Made by a program: the position numbers and the translations under genes. Below are positions 1 through 23,508 of a stretch of 64,000 nucleotides of DNA, in pieces (the stretch's first letter is position 1; each line of letters starts with the position of its first letter). The notes under the pieces were generated by a model. That model saw only the letters and a list, made by a program, of their open reading frames with translations. It was not told where the DNA came from and made no database searches. The stretch comes from Aptenodytes patagonicus (Eukaryota; Chordata; Aves; Sphenisciformes; Spheniscidae), in the NCBI RefSeq assembly GCF_965638725.1, contig NC_134974.1, positions 1,054,001 to 1,118,000 on the forward strand. Direction: 5' to 3'.

Positions 1-1504
1 GCAGGTGGAGAGTCCGAGTTTTGCGCAGGTGCTGCTGGACTCCTCCTCGTGGCGGGGCAGCCACGTCGCGCCTTGACTCAACCGCTTTTCTTGGTAAAAG
101 CCGCACGTTTGCAGCGGCGAGCGTCGCAGCAGGGCGTGGGGCTGCTCTTGCCACCTCTGAAGCATCACCACCACCTCCGGAGCATCGTCGCTCCCTCCTT
201 TCGCTCGGCCCGTTCCCCCCGCGCCCCTACCCCAGCACGGGGCGGTGAAGGGCTCGGCAGCGGCTCGGTGCACCATCGGTGCGGTGGGTGTAAACCACTT
301 CCCATGGCAGGCTGAGCTCACAGGCTCGTTTGCAGCACAGTAGCATTTCCCCGGTACGGGCTCTCTCCTGCCGTGGGCAGAGAGGCGGGACAAACCCTGC
401 ACCTTGTAACCCACGTGCCCACCGGTTGTGTGCTGAAGCTCTCCTGCAATGGCCCGCCTCGCCCGGAGATGCTCCACGACGGGGGAAGGTGTCCACGCAG
501 CGTGTTGTTGTGGTCGTTTCTGTATGTGGATAAAACCTGAGCCCCCCAAAATGTTGGTCCCGCTGGGCTGGGTTCGGTGGTCGTGTCGGGCGCCCTGTTC
601 CCTGGGGTAGGATGCCCGGCGGGGAGGACCCCTCGTCCCGCTGCGTTCGGACCTGTTACTCTCAGCCGGCCCCTTGGCTTGATGGAGCCAAGTAAGGATA
701 AACCCATTTTGGGGAGAATTACTGCAAATCCTGGGTAAAGGACGGGTTTGTCCTGCAGAGAGAGCGTTCAGTGCCTGTGCAGAGCGGGCTGCTGGGTTGG
801 GCTGTGCTCCTCCGTAGCTGTCACCAGCTTTTCTCCCTTCAACTCGGGACTTTCTATGCCGTTATCGGACATCCTCCTATTCATCTCCTTCCAAGATGAG
901 CTGCGTTGGTCCTTTCAGCATCTTCACAGGAGAGCGTTTTTCTTCTTTTCCTTTTTCCTTCCTTTTTTTCCCCAGCCTCCGACTGTCCTTTGAAGCTGCT
1001 TTTGCAGGTTTCCCCGCAGCCAAGGACATCCCCGTGGCGCTGGCCCCGGTTTGGGGGATGGAGGTGGGGAAAACGTCCCTTGAACCTGTGCCGCGATGAA
1101 CCCATCCAGATTTTGCCGTCACTCGTAACGCTGGCTCTACCGCGTATTTCTGCACAGGCACGAGTGGATTGGGGAGCGCGGTGCCGCACGTGAGTGCAGG
1201 GGCAGCACGCTGGGAAAAGCAAGGCCATGCAGAGCTCGAAAGGAAAATACATTTTTGGAAAGGATGCGTTTATTTGCCTTTATTTATCTTCCTAAGGCTT
1301 TTGGATTCATCTTTTTGATCTTTCCCTTGCAGCTGCGCAGCCAATGTTTGGTTTATTTAAGCTGACACCGTGCTGAGAGCACAAGGCTTTACAAGGTGGG
1401 GTTTTAAGGAAGGACAGCTTAATATCATCGCCTTTGAGAGGAGCGGCCGTGTCACGGCTAACTTTAGCAAGGAGGCAACTAAAAAGGGATGCAATAAAAG
1501 TGTA

Positions 1505-1514
1505 TTAAAAATAG
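1505..1514 (+). promoter_or_regulatory. MEF2-consensus site
   Basis: The bases TTAAAAATAG fit YTAWWWWTAR exactly. The site lies about 5 kb upstream of the MEF2D start codon in a short AT-rich patch. Autoregulation by MEF2 factors is known in the family, but a single match can occur by chance in AT-rich DNA. Confidence 0.3.
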
Positions 1515-2775
1515 CAAATGGCCATAGAAAGTGGATGTGAGACTCTAAGTGCCCCTACTCGCGCAGAGAGAAATATGGGGCTATTTAGTAGAAATGGAAA
1601 AGTGACAAATTATGGAGTGGTGCAAAGAACCCTGCTGCTCGTGCAATGCCAAGGTGAGACCATTTAGAAATAGGTAAAATAGATCGGAAATATGTGTAGT
1701 CGGTGAAAAATCCAGAAATAAAGACTTGGAAGAGATACCGGCTCTCCTGCCTCCCCAGCTCTTGGAGCTGTGGATTCAGCACCCCCAAATTCCTTGTTTT
1801 GTAAAAACATCTCCCAGCTGAGATTCCTCTTTGCTTTTTCTTTCTTCCCCCATTTGCAAAATGCTAACTCTGCTCCCTCACCCGTCTCTCCAATTTAAAG
1901 CAATTTACTTGGAGCCGGGTATGAATTACTCAGCACAGAGTTAACCAGCACCTGCTTGTAGTTAATTGGCATGTGTGTTAATTGCTGTGATAGTCATACT
2001 TGTGCGAGCGCGCGAGGGGGTGTAGGGCAGGAGGGAGGGATGCGGGCGCTAACGGGCTGCCTCCGTCCCGGCGCTTCTCGCTGCTTCCCCGGGTCGACGC
2101 CGAATTTCCCCTTTCCCGATCCTTGCCGAGGTTTCCAGGTGCTGAAGAGGGACGGGGTGACTTTTTGCCGGCGGCGTTAGCTCGGTGCAACGCCCGTGAT
2201 TTGCTTTACAGCAGGTTTGTAGGTCTCCTTCGATGCCCTTGGACCCCTGCGCCGCGGTGGTTCCTCCTCGCCGGGTGTAGCGGCTGAGATGCTTGGTGGT
2301 TGCATGGAGATGGTCACCATGGAGACGGGTACCACTGGGGATGGCGGCGGCGTTGGGGGGGGAGGCTGCGGGTGCCTGGGGTGGCCCCGAGCCCGGCCCC
2401 GCTCCAGCCCGGCTGCACCCTGTGATGTTTGAGCTGTCCCAAGCCTGGTTTAGGATGGCGTTGGGTCACATTTTGGGCAAGCCGGTCTGCCTTACAGGGC
2501 TGCAGAGATTCTCTAGTGTCTCTCGTAAGGGCTGGGCTTAACCCATCCACCGGTGTTCGTGCGACTCACTGGGGGTATCACGGCTGGGGATGTTGGCGCC
2601 TCATCCCAAATGGGATGGAAAGGTCCCGTGGGCTCAGACGCTGCGTGGGGTGGGTGCCTTCTCATCCCGCGTGCACCACGGGATGGCGTGAGCCTGATTT
2701 CCTTGGAAAACCGGGCTAAGGAGAAAGAAGCTGCTGTCTCAGAAGGAAGAAAAGGTGATTCAATGACTGGGGATA

Positions 2776-2785
2776 TTATATTTAA
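2776..2785 (+). promoter_or_regulatory. Second MEF2-consensus site
   Basis: The bases TTATATTTAA fit YTAWWWWTAR exactly. The site is embedded in an AT-rich tract (about 2770-2825) flanked by GC-richer DNA. Its role is inferred only from the motif. Confidence 0.25.
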
Positions 2786-5700
2786 TAAAAACACCCAAGA
2801 GCCCAAATATTAAAAGTTATTTAGGAGTTTAGCTCCTTTTAAAAGTCCTGCACTCTGGGTGTTTGGCTATCTATACGTTTAGGTGCTTAAATTCCGGCTG
2901 ATCATGGAGGAGGGTCATGGGTGATCCCGATGCTTCGGGGTGGGCAATTAGGGAGCCAGAGCAATTTGCTGGTGAAGGAAAGGGAGCTGCAGAGGCGCTC
3001 GGCTCGGTGCAGGGTGCAGAGTGGGTGCTTCTGGGTTGGGTCTGAGCAGCCAGTGGCAGTGCCAGCATGGTGGGCAGGAGGGAGGGAGTCTCGCCAGGTT
3101 TCTTGCGCTTGCAGATGCTGATCAGAAACTTGAGCCTGTGGTCGGGCTTTCTGAAACAGCCACCTGGGCAGGAAACGTGAAAATACCTGGGTTTAAAAAC
3201 GTGTTGGGAAAAAAAAAAAACCCCAACCTAAAACCAAATAAACCCACCCCAACTCCAGCACCGGGAACATGAAGAGAAAAGGGAGGAGTTTTAAATCCCC
3301 TCCATTGGATGAGTTTGGAGGGCAGCGGACAGTGCCGTGCTTTTCTCCATCCCTCCTTTTCATCCCATCCAAGGACCGCACTCGCCGTGGGGTGTTTTCC
3401 TTCCCGTGCTGGGGAGAGGGATCAAGAGCATCACACGGCCAGCTCCTTTTCTCCCTATGATGACAAGCAAAAAAAGTGTTGTTATAGTCGCCTTTTTCCT
3501 GCGGGGGACTTTATCAGGCGGCATGAGCAAACCCTGAGGCTGGGATGATGGTCCCCGTCCAGCTGGGGGGCCGAGGACCCAGGAGTCGGGATTTGAGAGC
3601 GGCAGGAGGAACGTGGTCTGGTGGTTGAAAAAGGTGATTTGTATCAAAACACCTGGGTTTTATTTGTGGCGCAGGGAGGGGAATGTGGTTTGAATGCCGC
3701 CGCTCCCATGCAAGAAGCACCAGCTTGTGCGAAGCTCGGGGCAGGGATGAGCAGCGCCGGGGTTTTCTTCTCGTCCCTACAAACATCCTATCTCTTTTTC
3801 GAATGCCGTGGAGCTTTTGGCCACGACAGCATCCTGTGAAGAAGTCCCATAACCGAATTGTGTTAAAATATGTTTCCTTTCACTCGGTTTAAATTTACTG
3901 CCTGTTGTTCTCCAGTGTTTATTGTTGCTTCTGGAGAGTTCCTCTCTGGTTTGGACAGTAAATCCGCTGTCTTTTCAGAGGTTTTCTCTGTCCAAGAGCT
4001 GCAGCACAAGGAAAGTATTAGCATCTCGCCCTGGGTCCGGATGCAGAGCTGTTGCTTCTTCATGCTGCTGCTGGCGGTTTTGCAGAAGGTGAAGGTGAAT
4101 ATTTTTCGGTCAGTTCAAAGAAATGGCAACTCCGAGGGGAAAAGCTGCAAAGCAGACTCGGCGGAAAGTTCCTCCTCCATCAAATTTTCTCCACACGTGC
4201 AAAATCCTCGCCTTGGCCCCCGGCCTCGGGGCTGTGGACTCTCTCCCGCGTGGGCTCGCAGTGGTGGAAACGCCGAGTGGACACCCCGGGCGGATGAAAC
4301 AAAAATCCTCATTTTCCTTTCGCCTCCTCCCTTATCACCGGCCTTTGAGGGATGCTCTCGTGGCAGCCCAGTGTCTGCATCCCCTGCTCACCGGTGCCAG
4401 CCCGAGTGGCGATGCTCTGGGACCGGCCTTTTCGGGGCTGCCTGCAGAGGGATGGGGAGCGGTAGCCAAAAGGGCATCCCCGCGGCACCGGCTCGGCGTC
4501 CCCCACGGTGCCGGTGCTGCTTGCAGCCGGATGGTCCCTCCCGTTTTCTGCTGGGAGGGGAAACGCACCAATTTTGAGAAATAATGATTCGAGCAGCAAA
4601 TGCCATCCCTGTATGGTTTGTCCTTGCCAAGAGTCTTCGTGGTGGGATTTATGAGGAAAAAAAGGGATTTTTGCTGCCTGTTGTCTCTCTAGTCTCCTGC
4701 CAGCAGCCTTTCCTGGGTTCTCCATTGCTTGATTTCCCTGGAGAGCAAATTGTGGATGTCAGGGGGAGGAAAAGTCTCCCCATTCCCCTCTCGGCTGCTC
4801 GAACCAGCGCTGAAACCACAGAGCACAATGCGCAATGAATAATTTTACCCCCCAAAAAAAGCAGAGAAAAAGATTAAGTGACTCACACGACTCAATGAAC
4901 CCCAAAAAACAAGTGTGGGAGTGAGACTGTCAAGGCTTGTTTGTTGTTGGAGTGTGGTCTGATGAGAGGCGAAGGACGGGACCAAGGTCGCTGGGGGGCT
5001 TCAGCACGGTCCGGGGGGGGACTCCATGCTCTGGGGTGGGAGAGGAGCAGGAGGAGCTGGGTCGGGGCTGGCTGCGGATGCTGCGGGTGAATTTGGGATG
5101 ATGGGGGGGGGGAGAAAAAGCTTATTTTTCCATGCTTTTTGTAACAAGACCGAGGGCTGGGGGCTGCCAAGTCGAGGCAGATAGGAAGCTATTTTGGGAC
5201 TGGCTTTTCCCTCTGCCCGGGTCTTGGCACGGGGCACCCTCGCCTTAAATGCAACGTTATCGCTGCTTTTATCCGGCCACTCGGAGAGAGAACCAGGAGA
5301 AAAACATACCTGCGGAAAAATGAACTGGCTGGGTTTCCCCCTTTATTCCCCTCGCTGCAATGCAGTGCACGCTGAAAAAAATGGGGTGAAATGGGGCTGG
5401 GGGGACTGCGTCGGTAGGTGCCCCGGTACATCCAGATACAGCCTCCAGCATCGGGGGATGTGGGTGCCCGGAGGAGGCTGAGCCTCTGCCCCGTTATCCG
5501 GTGCAGGGTCACGGAGCGAGGCTGAGAAAGGAGCCGTGCGGGTCCCCCGGGACCTGCAGCACTCGCCCCTTTGGGGAGAGAAGTGTAGAACAAAAGATAC
5601 CCCCCAAGTTGATCTGCACCCCCCTCAGATCGATGGAAACAACCGGCATCTGGCTGTTGTTGAGCCCAGTCGAACCCCAGGCTGCCTCGGCTTCCTTCAG

Positions 5701-6218
5701 AGTCCTTCTTCCCCTCGCCCATAAGAATTAGGTTTCTGTGCCTGATTATAGGGTTTTTTTAAGTAATCAAATAAAGACATTTTAAAATTCCAAATTGAAG
5801 ATTAATGCAGAAATTGGAGACGGATTTAAATTGCCCAAGCTAATCACCAGCCACTCGACTGCTTATGACTTTATTAAGAGAAAAAAAAAAAAGTCTGGAG
5901 TGTCACGGAGGAATAATGATTCACGGGCTCGTTGCTGCCGTCTCCTCCTCCTCGACGAGCATCGCCGTGCCCGGCCCACACGTGTCCTGCGGCGCGGGCG
6001 TTTTTGGGCTCCATCCTTAGGGTTTTTCGAGACCAGGTTGGATAAATCCCTCTGCAACCCTCCTGGCCCCAGAGCTGAGCGGGAGGATGGAGCAGAGACC
6101 TCCCCTGGGCTTGGGGGGCAGGAACCATGCCGGCGGTGGGGAGGATGCCGGGAGGGTGCTGGATCCTGGATGGGGTTTGGGGACAGACGGTCTCACTCCT
6201 GTCTCTCTCCTTGCACAG

Positions 6219-20011
<13,793 letters not shown>

Positions 20012-20211
20012 NNNNNNNNNNNNNNNNNNNNNNNNNNNNNNNNNNNNNNNNNNNNNNNNNNNNNNNNNNNNNNNNNNNNNNNNNNNNNNNNNNNNNNNNN
20101 NNNNNNNNNNNNNNNNNNNNNNNNNNNNNNNNNNNNNNNNNNNNNNNNNNNNNNNNNNNNNNNNNNNNNNNNNNNNNNNNNNNNNNNNNNNNNNNNNNNN
20201 NNNNNNNNNNN
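20012..20211. other. Assembly gap of 200 N
   Basis: Exactly 200 N, a round number that usually marks a gap of unknown size. The 3' exons of MEF2D on the left and all but the cytoplasmic tail of ADAM15 on the right are absent, so tens of kilobases may be missing or the two contigs may not be neighbours. Confidence 0.98.
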
Positions 20212-20263
20212 GCCCCGCTCCAGGGCTGCATGGCACGCCTGCCCCCTCTCCCTCTCTCCGCAG

Positions 20264-21274
20264 CCGGCTGCTCTCGGCTCAGCCCGGCCCGACCCGCCCT
20301 CCCGGCCTCTCCCGCCGGACCCTCCTCCCAAGGTAACGCCCGGGCCGGGGTGGGGGTCCCGGACAGGCACCTCCCCGGCTGCCGGCCACTGCTGCATGCC
20401 TGGCTGCACACCAGCTCTCGGGGACCTGCGGGCTGCGGCCCCTCCGTGGCGCGGCTCCTGGCACACACCGCCTGGCAGAGCCGGTACCCCCCCCACGGGA
20501 GAGCCCTGGGCCCCAAAAAACCTCCTGCCTGGCGGGAGGCTCAGCCCCGCGGCCACCGGTCCCCAAGCTGTCTCGCTGTCCCCCAGCTGTCTCACTGTCC
20601 CTGCTCTCTCTGCCCAGGCCCCCCCCTCGGACAGGCCGCCCCCCCCCACACGCCCGCTGCCTGCGGACCCCGTGGCGCCAGGCACTCAGGTAACGGCGGC
20701 ACGGCGGCGGCACCGGCGTGTGGAGCAGGATGGCGTGCGCCTGGACCGGGCCTCCCCCTGCCCCCCCTGGGGCAAGGGAGGTGGTTTGGGCCCCCCCCTG
20801 AGCCCATCAGGGGGGGTTGACCCGTGCCGCAGCTTTGACACCCCCATTCCCCCCACAGCCCCCAGGTCCAGCCAAGCCCCCCCCGCCTCAGCGGCCGCTG
20901 CCCTCGGACCCCCCGGGCCTTCGCTCCCCCGCAGCGAGACACCCCCCAGCCACCCCTACGTCATGGTGATTCCCTCCAGGTAAGGGGGTGGGGGGGGGAC
21001 AGACAGGACCGGGCTGGGGAGGCCAAGGTGGGGGGCGAGTGGGGGCTGTAGGGGCCAGAGTGGGGGAGGCTGTAGGGTGCCAGGGTGGGGGGCTGCAGGG
21101 GGCCAAAGTGGGGTGCAGGTGGGGGCTGTAGGGAGGGCAGAGGGGGGAGCCAGAGCAGGGGGCTGGGGGGAGCCAGAGCGGGGTGCCATGTTGCGGCCCC
21201 GGCCCCGTCACCGCCCGCCTCTCTCCCCCAGGCCGGCTCCCCCGCCGCCGGCGGGCGCCCAGCGGGAGACCTGA
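20264..21274 (+). CDS. ADAM15: ADAM15, last four exons (cytoplasmic proline-rich tail)
   Basis: ADAM15 is a membrane metalloprotease-disintegrin; only its cytosolic SH3-binding tail is present. Exons: 20264-20332 (includes DPPSRPLPPDP), 20618-20689 (SDRPPPPTRPLPADPV), 20859-20979 (GPAKPPPPQRPLPSDPPG, later HPYVMVIPSR) and 21232-21274 (PAPPPPAGAQRET, stop). The repeated RPLPxDP SH3 ligands occur in the same order as in the human tail, where they bind Src-family kinases and other SH3 proteins. The first two exons are phase 0. In the third exon the start and end lie in different frames, so one base appears to be missing (or two extra) around 20925-20940, near a C run; an assembly error is the simplest explanation. 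The ectodomain exons are lost in the gap. Confidence 0.85.
21005..21185. repeat. G-rich minisatellite in last ADAM15 intron
   Basis: Degenerate repeats of a unit about 30-40 bases long built from GTGGGGGCTGTAGGG and GCCAGAGTGGGG fill most of the intron between the last two ADAM15 exons. Confidence 0.7.
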
Positions 21275-21383
21275 GCCGCGGGCCGGGACCGCCGCAGCGC
21301 TGGAGTCGCCGGGCCGGGCCGTGGGGAAGGCCTCGCCCCGGGCCCCGCGGGGCCTCGCCGCCCGCTTGTCCCCCGCCGACGCC

Positions 21384-21389
21384 AATAAA
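21384..21389 (+). terminator. ADAM15 poly(A) signal AATAAA
   Basis: A canonical hexamer 110 bases after the ADAM15 stop, followed by a TG-rich stretch (GGGTCTGTGAG) suitable as the downstream element. It gives a very short 3' UTR. Confidence 0.85.
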
Positions 21390-21429
21390 GGGTCTGTGAG
21401 CTGCCTCCGCGCTGCCTCCGCCGGACCGG

Positions 21430-21620
21430 GGGCCCCGGGGCGGGGGGAGCGGGACCGGCCGCGCCGCCCCGCGGAACTACGGCTCCCGGCAGCACCCGCG
21501 GCGCCCGCCGGAAGTACCGCCCCCCCGCGCAGGAAGTGGCTCCCGGCCGCGACTGCCCCCTGGCGGGGACTGCGCGCGCAGCCGTGCGGCGGAGGGGGGC
21601 GCGGGTCTCCCTCGGAGCCA
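21430..21620. promoter_or_regulatory. CpG-rich promoter-like block without an assigned gene
   Basis: This block just after the ADAM15 poly(A) site has the marks of a housekeeping promoter. It holds an ACTACGGCTCCCGGCAGC element close to the ZNF143/SBS motif (21476-21493), two ETS-type GGAAGT cores (about 21510 and 21532) and a CTCF-like motif on the minus strand (21553-21566). EFNA4 starts 2 kb further right behind two minisatellites and has its own CpG-rich start region. What this block drives, if anything, is unknown. Confidence 0.45.
21553..21566 (-). promoter_or_regulatory. CTCF-like motif
   Basis: The reverse strand reads CCGCCAGGGGGCAG, one mismatch from the CCASYAGRKGGCRS core. G-rich chance matches are common in this window, so binding is unproven. 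Confidence 0.4.
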
Positions 21621-21623
21621 CGT

Positions 21624-22717
21624 GGGCACGGGCACGTGCAGGGGCCGCCCCGTGTGTGCACGGACACACGCGTGTGCAGGAGTCACCCCCCCGTGTGCAC
21701 GGACACGCGTGTGCAGGAGCTGCCCCCTGTGTGCATGGACACGTGTGCAGGAGTCACCCCGTGTCTGCACACAAGCGTGTGCAGGAGCTGCCCCGTGTGT
21801 GCATAGACACGTGTGTGCAGGAGCTGCCCCCTGTGTGCATGGACACACGCGTGTGGAGGAGTCACCCCGTGTCTGCACACAAGCGTGTGCAGGAGCTGCC
21901 CCGTGTGTGCATAGACACGTGTGTGCAGGAGCTGCCCCCTGTGTGCATGGACACACGCGTGTGGAGGAGTCACCCCGTGTCTGCACACAAGCGTGTGCAG
22001 GAGCCGCCCCATGTGTGCACAGGCACATGCGTGTGCAGGAGTCACCCCATGTCTGCACACAAGCATGTGCAGGAGCCGCCCTGTGTGTGCATGGACACGC
22101 GTGTGTGCAGGAGTCACCCCGTGTCTGCACACAAGCGTGTGCAGGAGCCGCCCCATGTGTGCACAGGCACACGCGTGTGCAGGAGCCGCCCCGTGTGTGC
22201 ATGGACACACGTGTGTGCAGGAGTCACCCCATGTGCATGGACACACGCGTGTGCAGGAGCTGCCCCCTGTGTGCATGGACACACGCGTGTGCAGGAGTCA
22301 CCCTGTGTGTGCACAGGCACACGTGTGTGCAGGAGTCACCCCGTGTCTGCACACAAGCATGTGCAGGAGCCGCCCTGTGTGTGCATGGACACAAGCATGT
22401 GCAGGAGCCTCCCCCCCTGTGCATGGACACACGCGTGTGCAGGAGCTGCCCCCTGTGTGCATGGACACACGTGTGTGCAGGAGTCACCCCGTGTCTGCAC
22501 ACAAGCGTGTGCAGGAGCTGCCCCCTGTGTGCATGGACACACGCGTGTGCAGGAGCCGCCCCGTGTGTGCACGGGTACACGTGTGGAGGAGTCACCCCGT
22601 GTCTGCACACAAGCGTGTGCAGGAGCTGCCCCCTGTGTGCATGGACACACGCGTGTGCAGGAGTCACCCCGTGTCTGCACACACGCGTGTGCAGGAGCTG
22701 CCCCGTGTGCACGGACC
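21624..22717. repeat. Minisatellite, units of 34/36/38 bases, about 30 copies
   Basis: Tandem units built on AGGAGCTGCCCC, TGTGTGCATGGACAC and ACGCGTGTGC alternate between 34-, 36- and 38-base variants over about 1.1 kb. Each unit holds an alternating purine-pyrimidine core (CACACGCGTGTG), a sequence type prone to Z-DNA. All three forward frames, and long reverse ones, are open only because the unit lacks stops; I do not regard them as genes. Copy number is likely to vary between individuals. Confidence 0.95.
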
Positions 22718-22739
22718 AGCACCGTTCCTCCGCCGGGTC

Positions 22740-23340
22740 CCGCTGCGCCTGGCCGGTGCCGGTACCGGCGTCCAGTGGGTGCTGATGCCCGGCGGGGGCA
22801 CGGGTGGGCGCGGGGAGCACCCGGTGCTGCCGGTCCCGGGTGCCCGGGCCGTGCTGGGCAGTGCCGGTCCCGGTCGATGCCCGAGGTACCAGGGCGGTGC
22901 CGGGGGTGCCGGCTGGGGCGGGGGGGGGGACCGGGTAGGTGCCGAGGATGCCGGTCCCGGTGCCAGGGCGGTGCCGGGGGTGCCGGCTGGGGCGGGGGGG
23001 GGACCGGGTAGGTGCCGAGGATGCCGGTCCCGGTGCCGGATCGGTGCGGGGGTGACGGTCCCGGTGCCGGTGGGCGCCGGATTAGGGGCGGGGGAGGGGG
23101 TGCCGGGTCGGCCCCGGGTCGGTGCCGGTCCGCCCCGGGTCGGTGCCGGTCCCGGTGGGTGCCGGAGGAGGCGGGGGGGATGCCGGGTCGGTGCCGGGGT
23201 GCCGGTCCCGGTGCCGATGGATGTCGGAGGTGCCGGTCGGTGCGGGGTTGCCGGTCCCGGTCCCGTTCGGTGCCGGGGATGCCAGATGGTTTCGGGGTGC
23301 CGGTCCCGGTGCCGGGGGGTGCCGGTGCCGCCCCCCAAGG
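22740..23340. repeat. GGTGCCGGTCCC minisatellite upstream of EFNA4
   Basis: Imperfect repeats of GGTGCCGGTCCCGGTGCC run up to the EFNA4 promoter region. Inside it a unit of about 72 bases is duplicated almost exactly (22891-22962 and 22963-23034). It is extremely GC-rich, with many GGG runs able to form G-quadruplexes. Confidence 0.85.
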
Positions 23341-23508
23341 GTTAATGGCGCTCGGGGAAGTTGCCGGGCGGCGGCGCGGCGCGGATTGGCCCGAAGTTGG
23401 CGGGGCGGGCCGGGCCGTGCCGAGCCCCGCCGTGCCGGGCCGCCCCCGCCCCCGCCGGCCCCCGCCCCGGCCCCGGCCCCGCCGCCCCCCGCCGCCGCCG
23501 GCGGAGCC
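23341..23508 (+). promoter_or_regulatory. EFNA4: EFNA4 CpG-rich promoter/5' UTR region
   Basis: A CpG-dense tract precedes the EFNA4 start codon. It has an inverted CCAAT box (ATTGG, 23385-23389) about 120 bases upstream of the ATG and runs of GCC/GGC. No TATA box is seen. The transcription start is not determined. Confidence 0.5.

Larger units (their letters stand above)
1..6218. other. Noncoding DNA upstream of, or in intron 1 of, MEF2D
   Basis: No coding exon, RNA gene or recognisable transposon was found on either strand; the open frames here are short, unrelated to known families and overlap one another. The sequence is of mixed composition with A/T runs. Two perfect matches to the MEF2 binding consensus YTAWWWWTAR lie at 1505-1514 and 2776-2785. 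Because the exon at 6219 is preceded by a splice acceptor, this stretch is probably MEF2D intron 1, with the promoter and first noncoding exon either further left or unrecognised here. Confidence 0.5.

Noticed and set aside
3870-4577. A 235-codon + strand open frame upstream of MEF2D
   Set aside because: No recognisable domain; overlapping frames of similar length; probably chance.
21536-23345. Several 200-490-codon open frames rich in CVHGH/CAGAAP repeats
   Set aside because: They arise from the stop-free minisatellite in all three forward frames and also in reverse; unit lengths are not multiples of three, so no single protein repeat is maintained.
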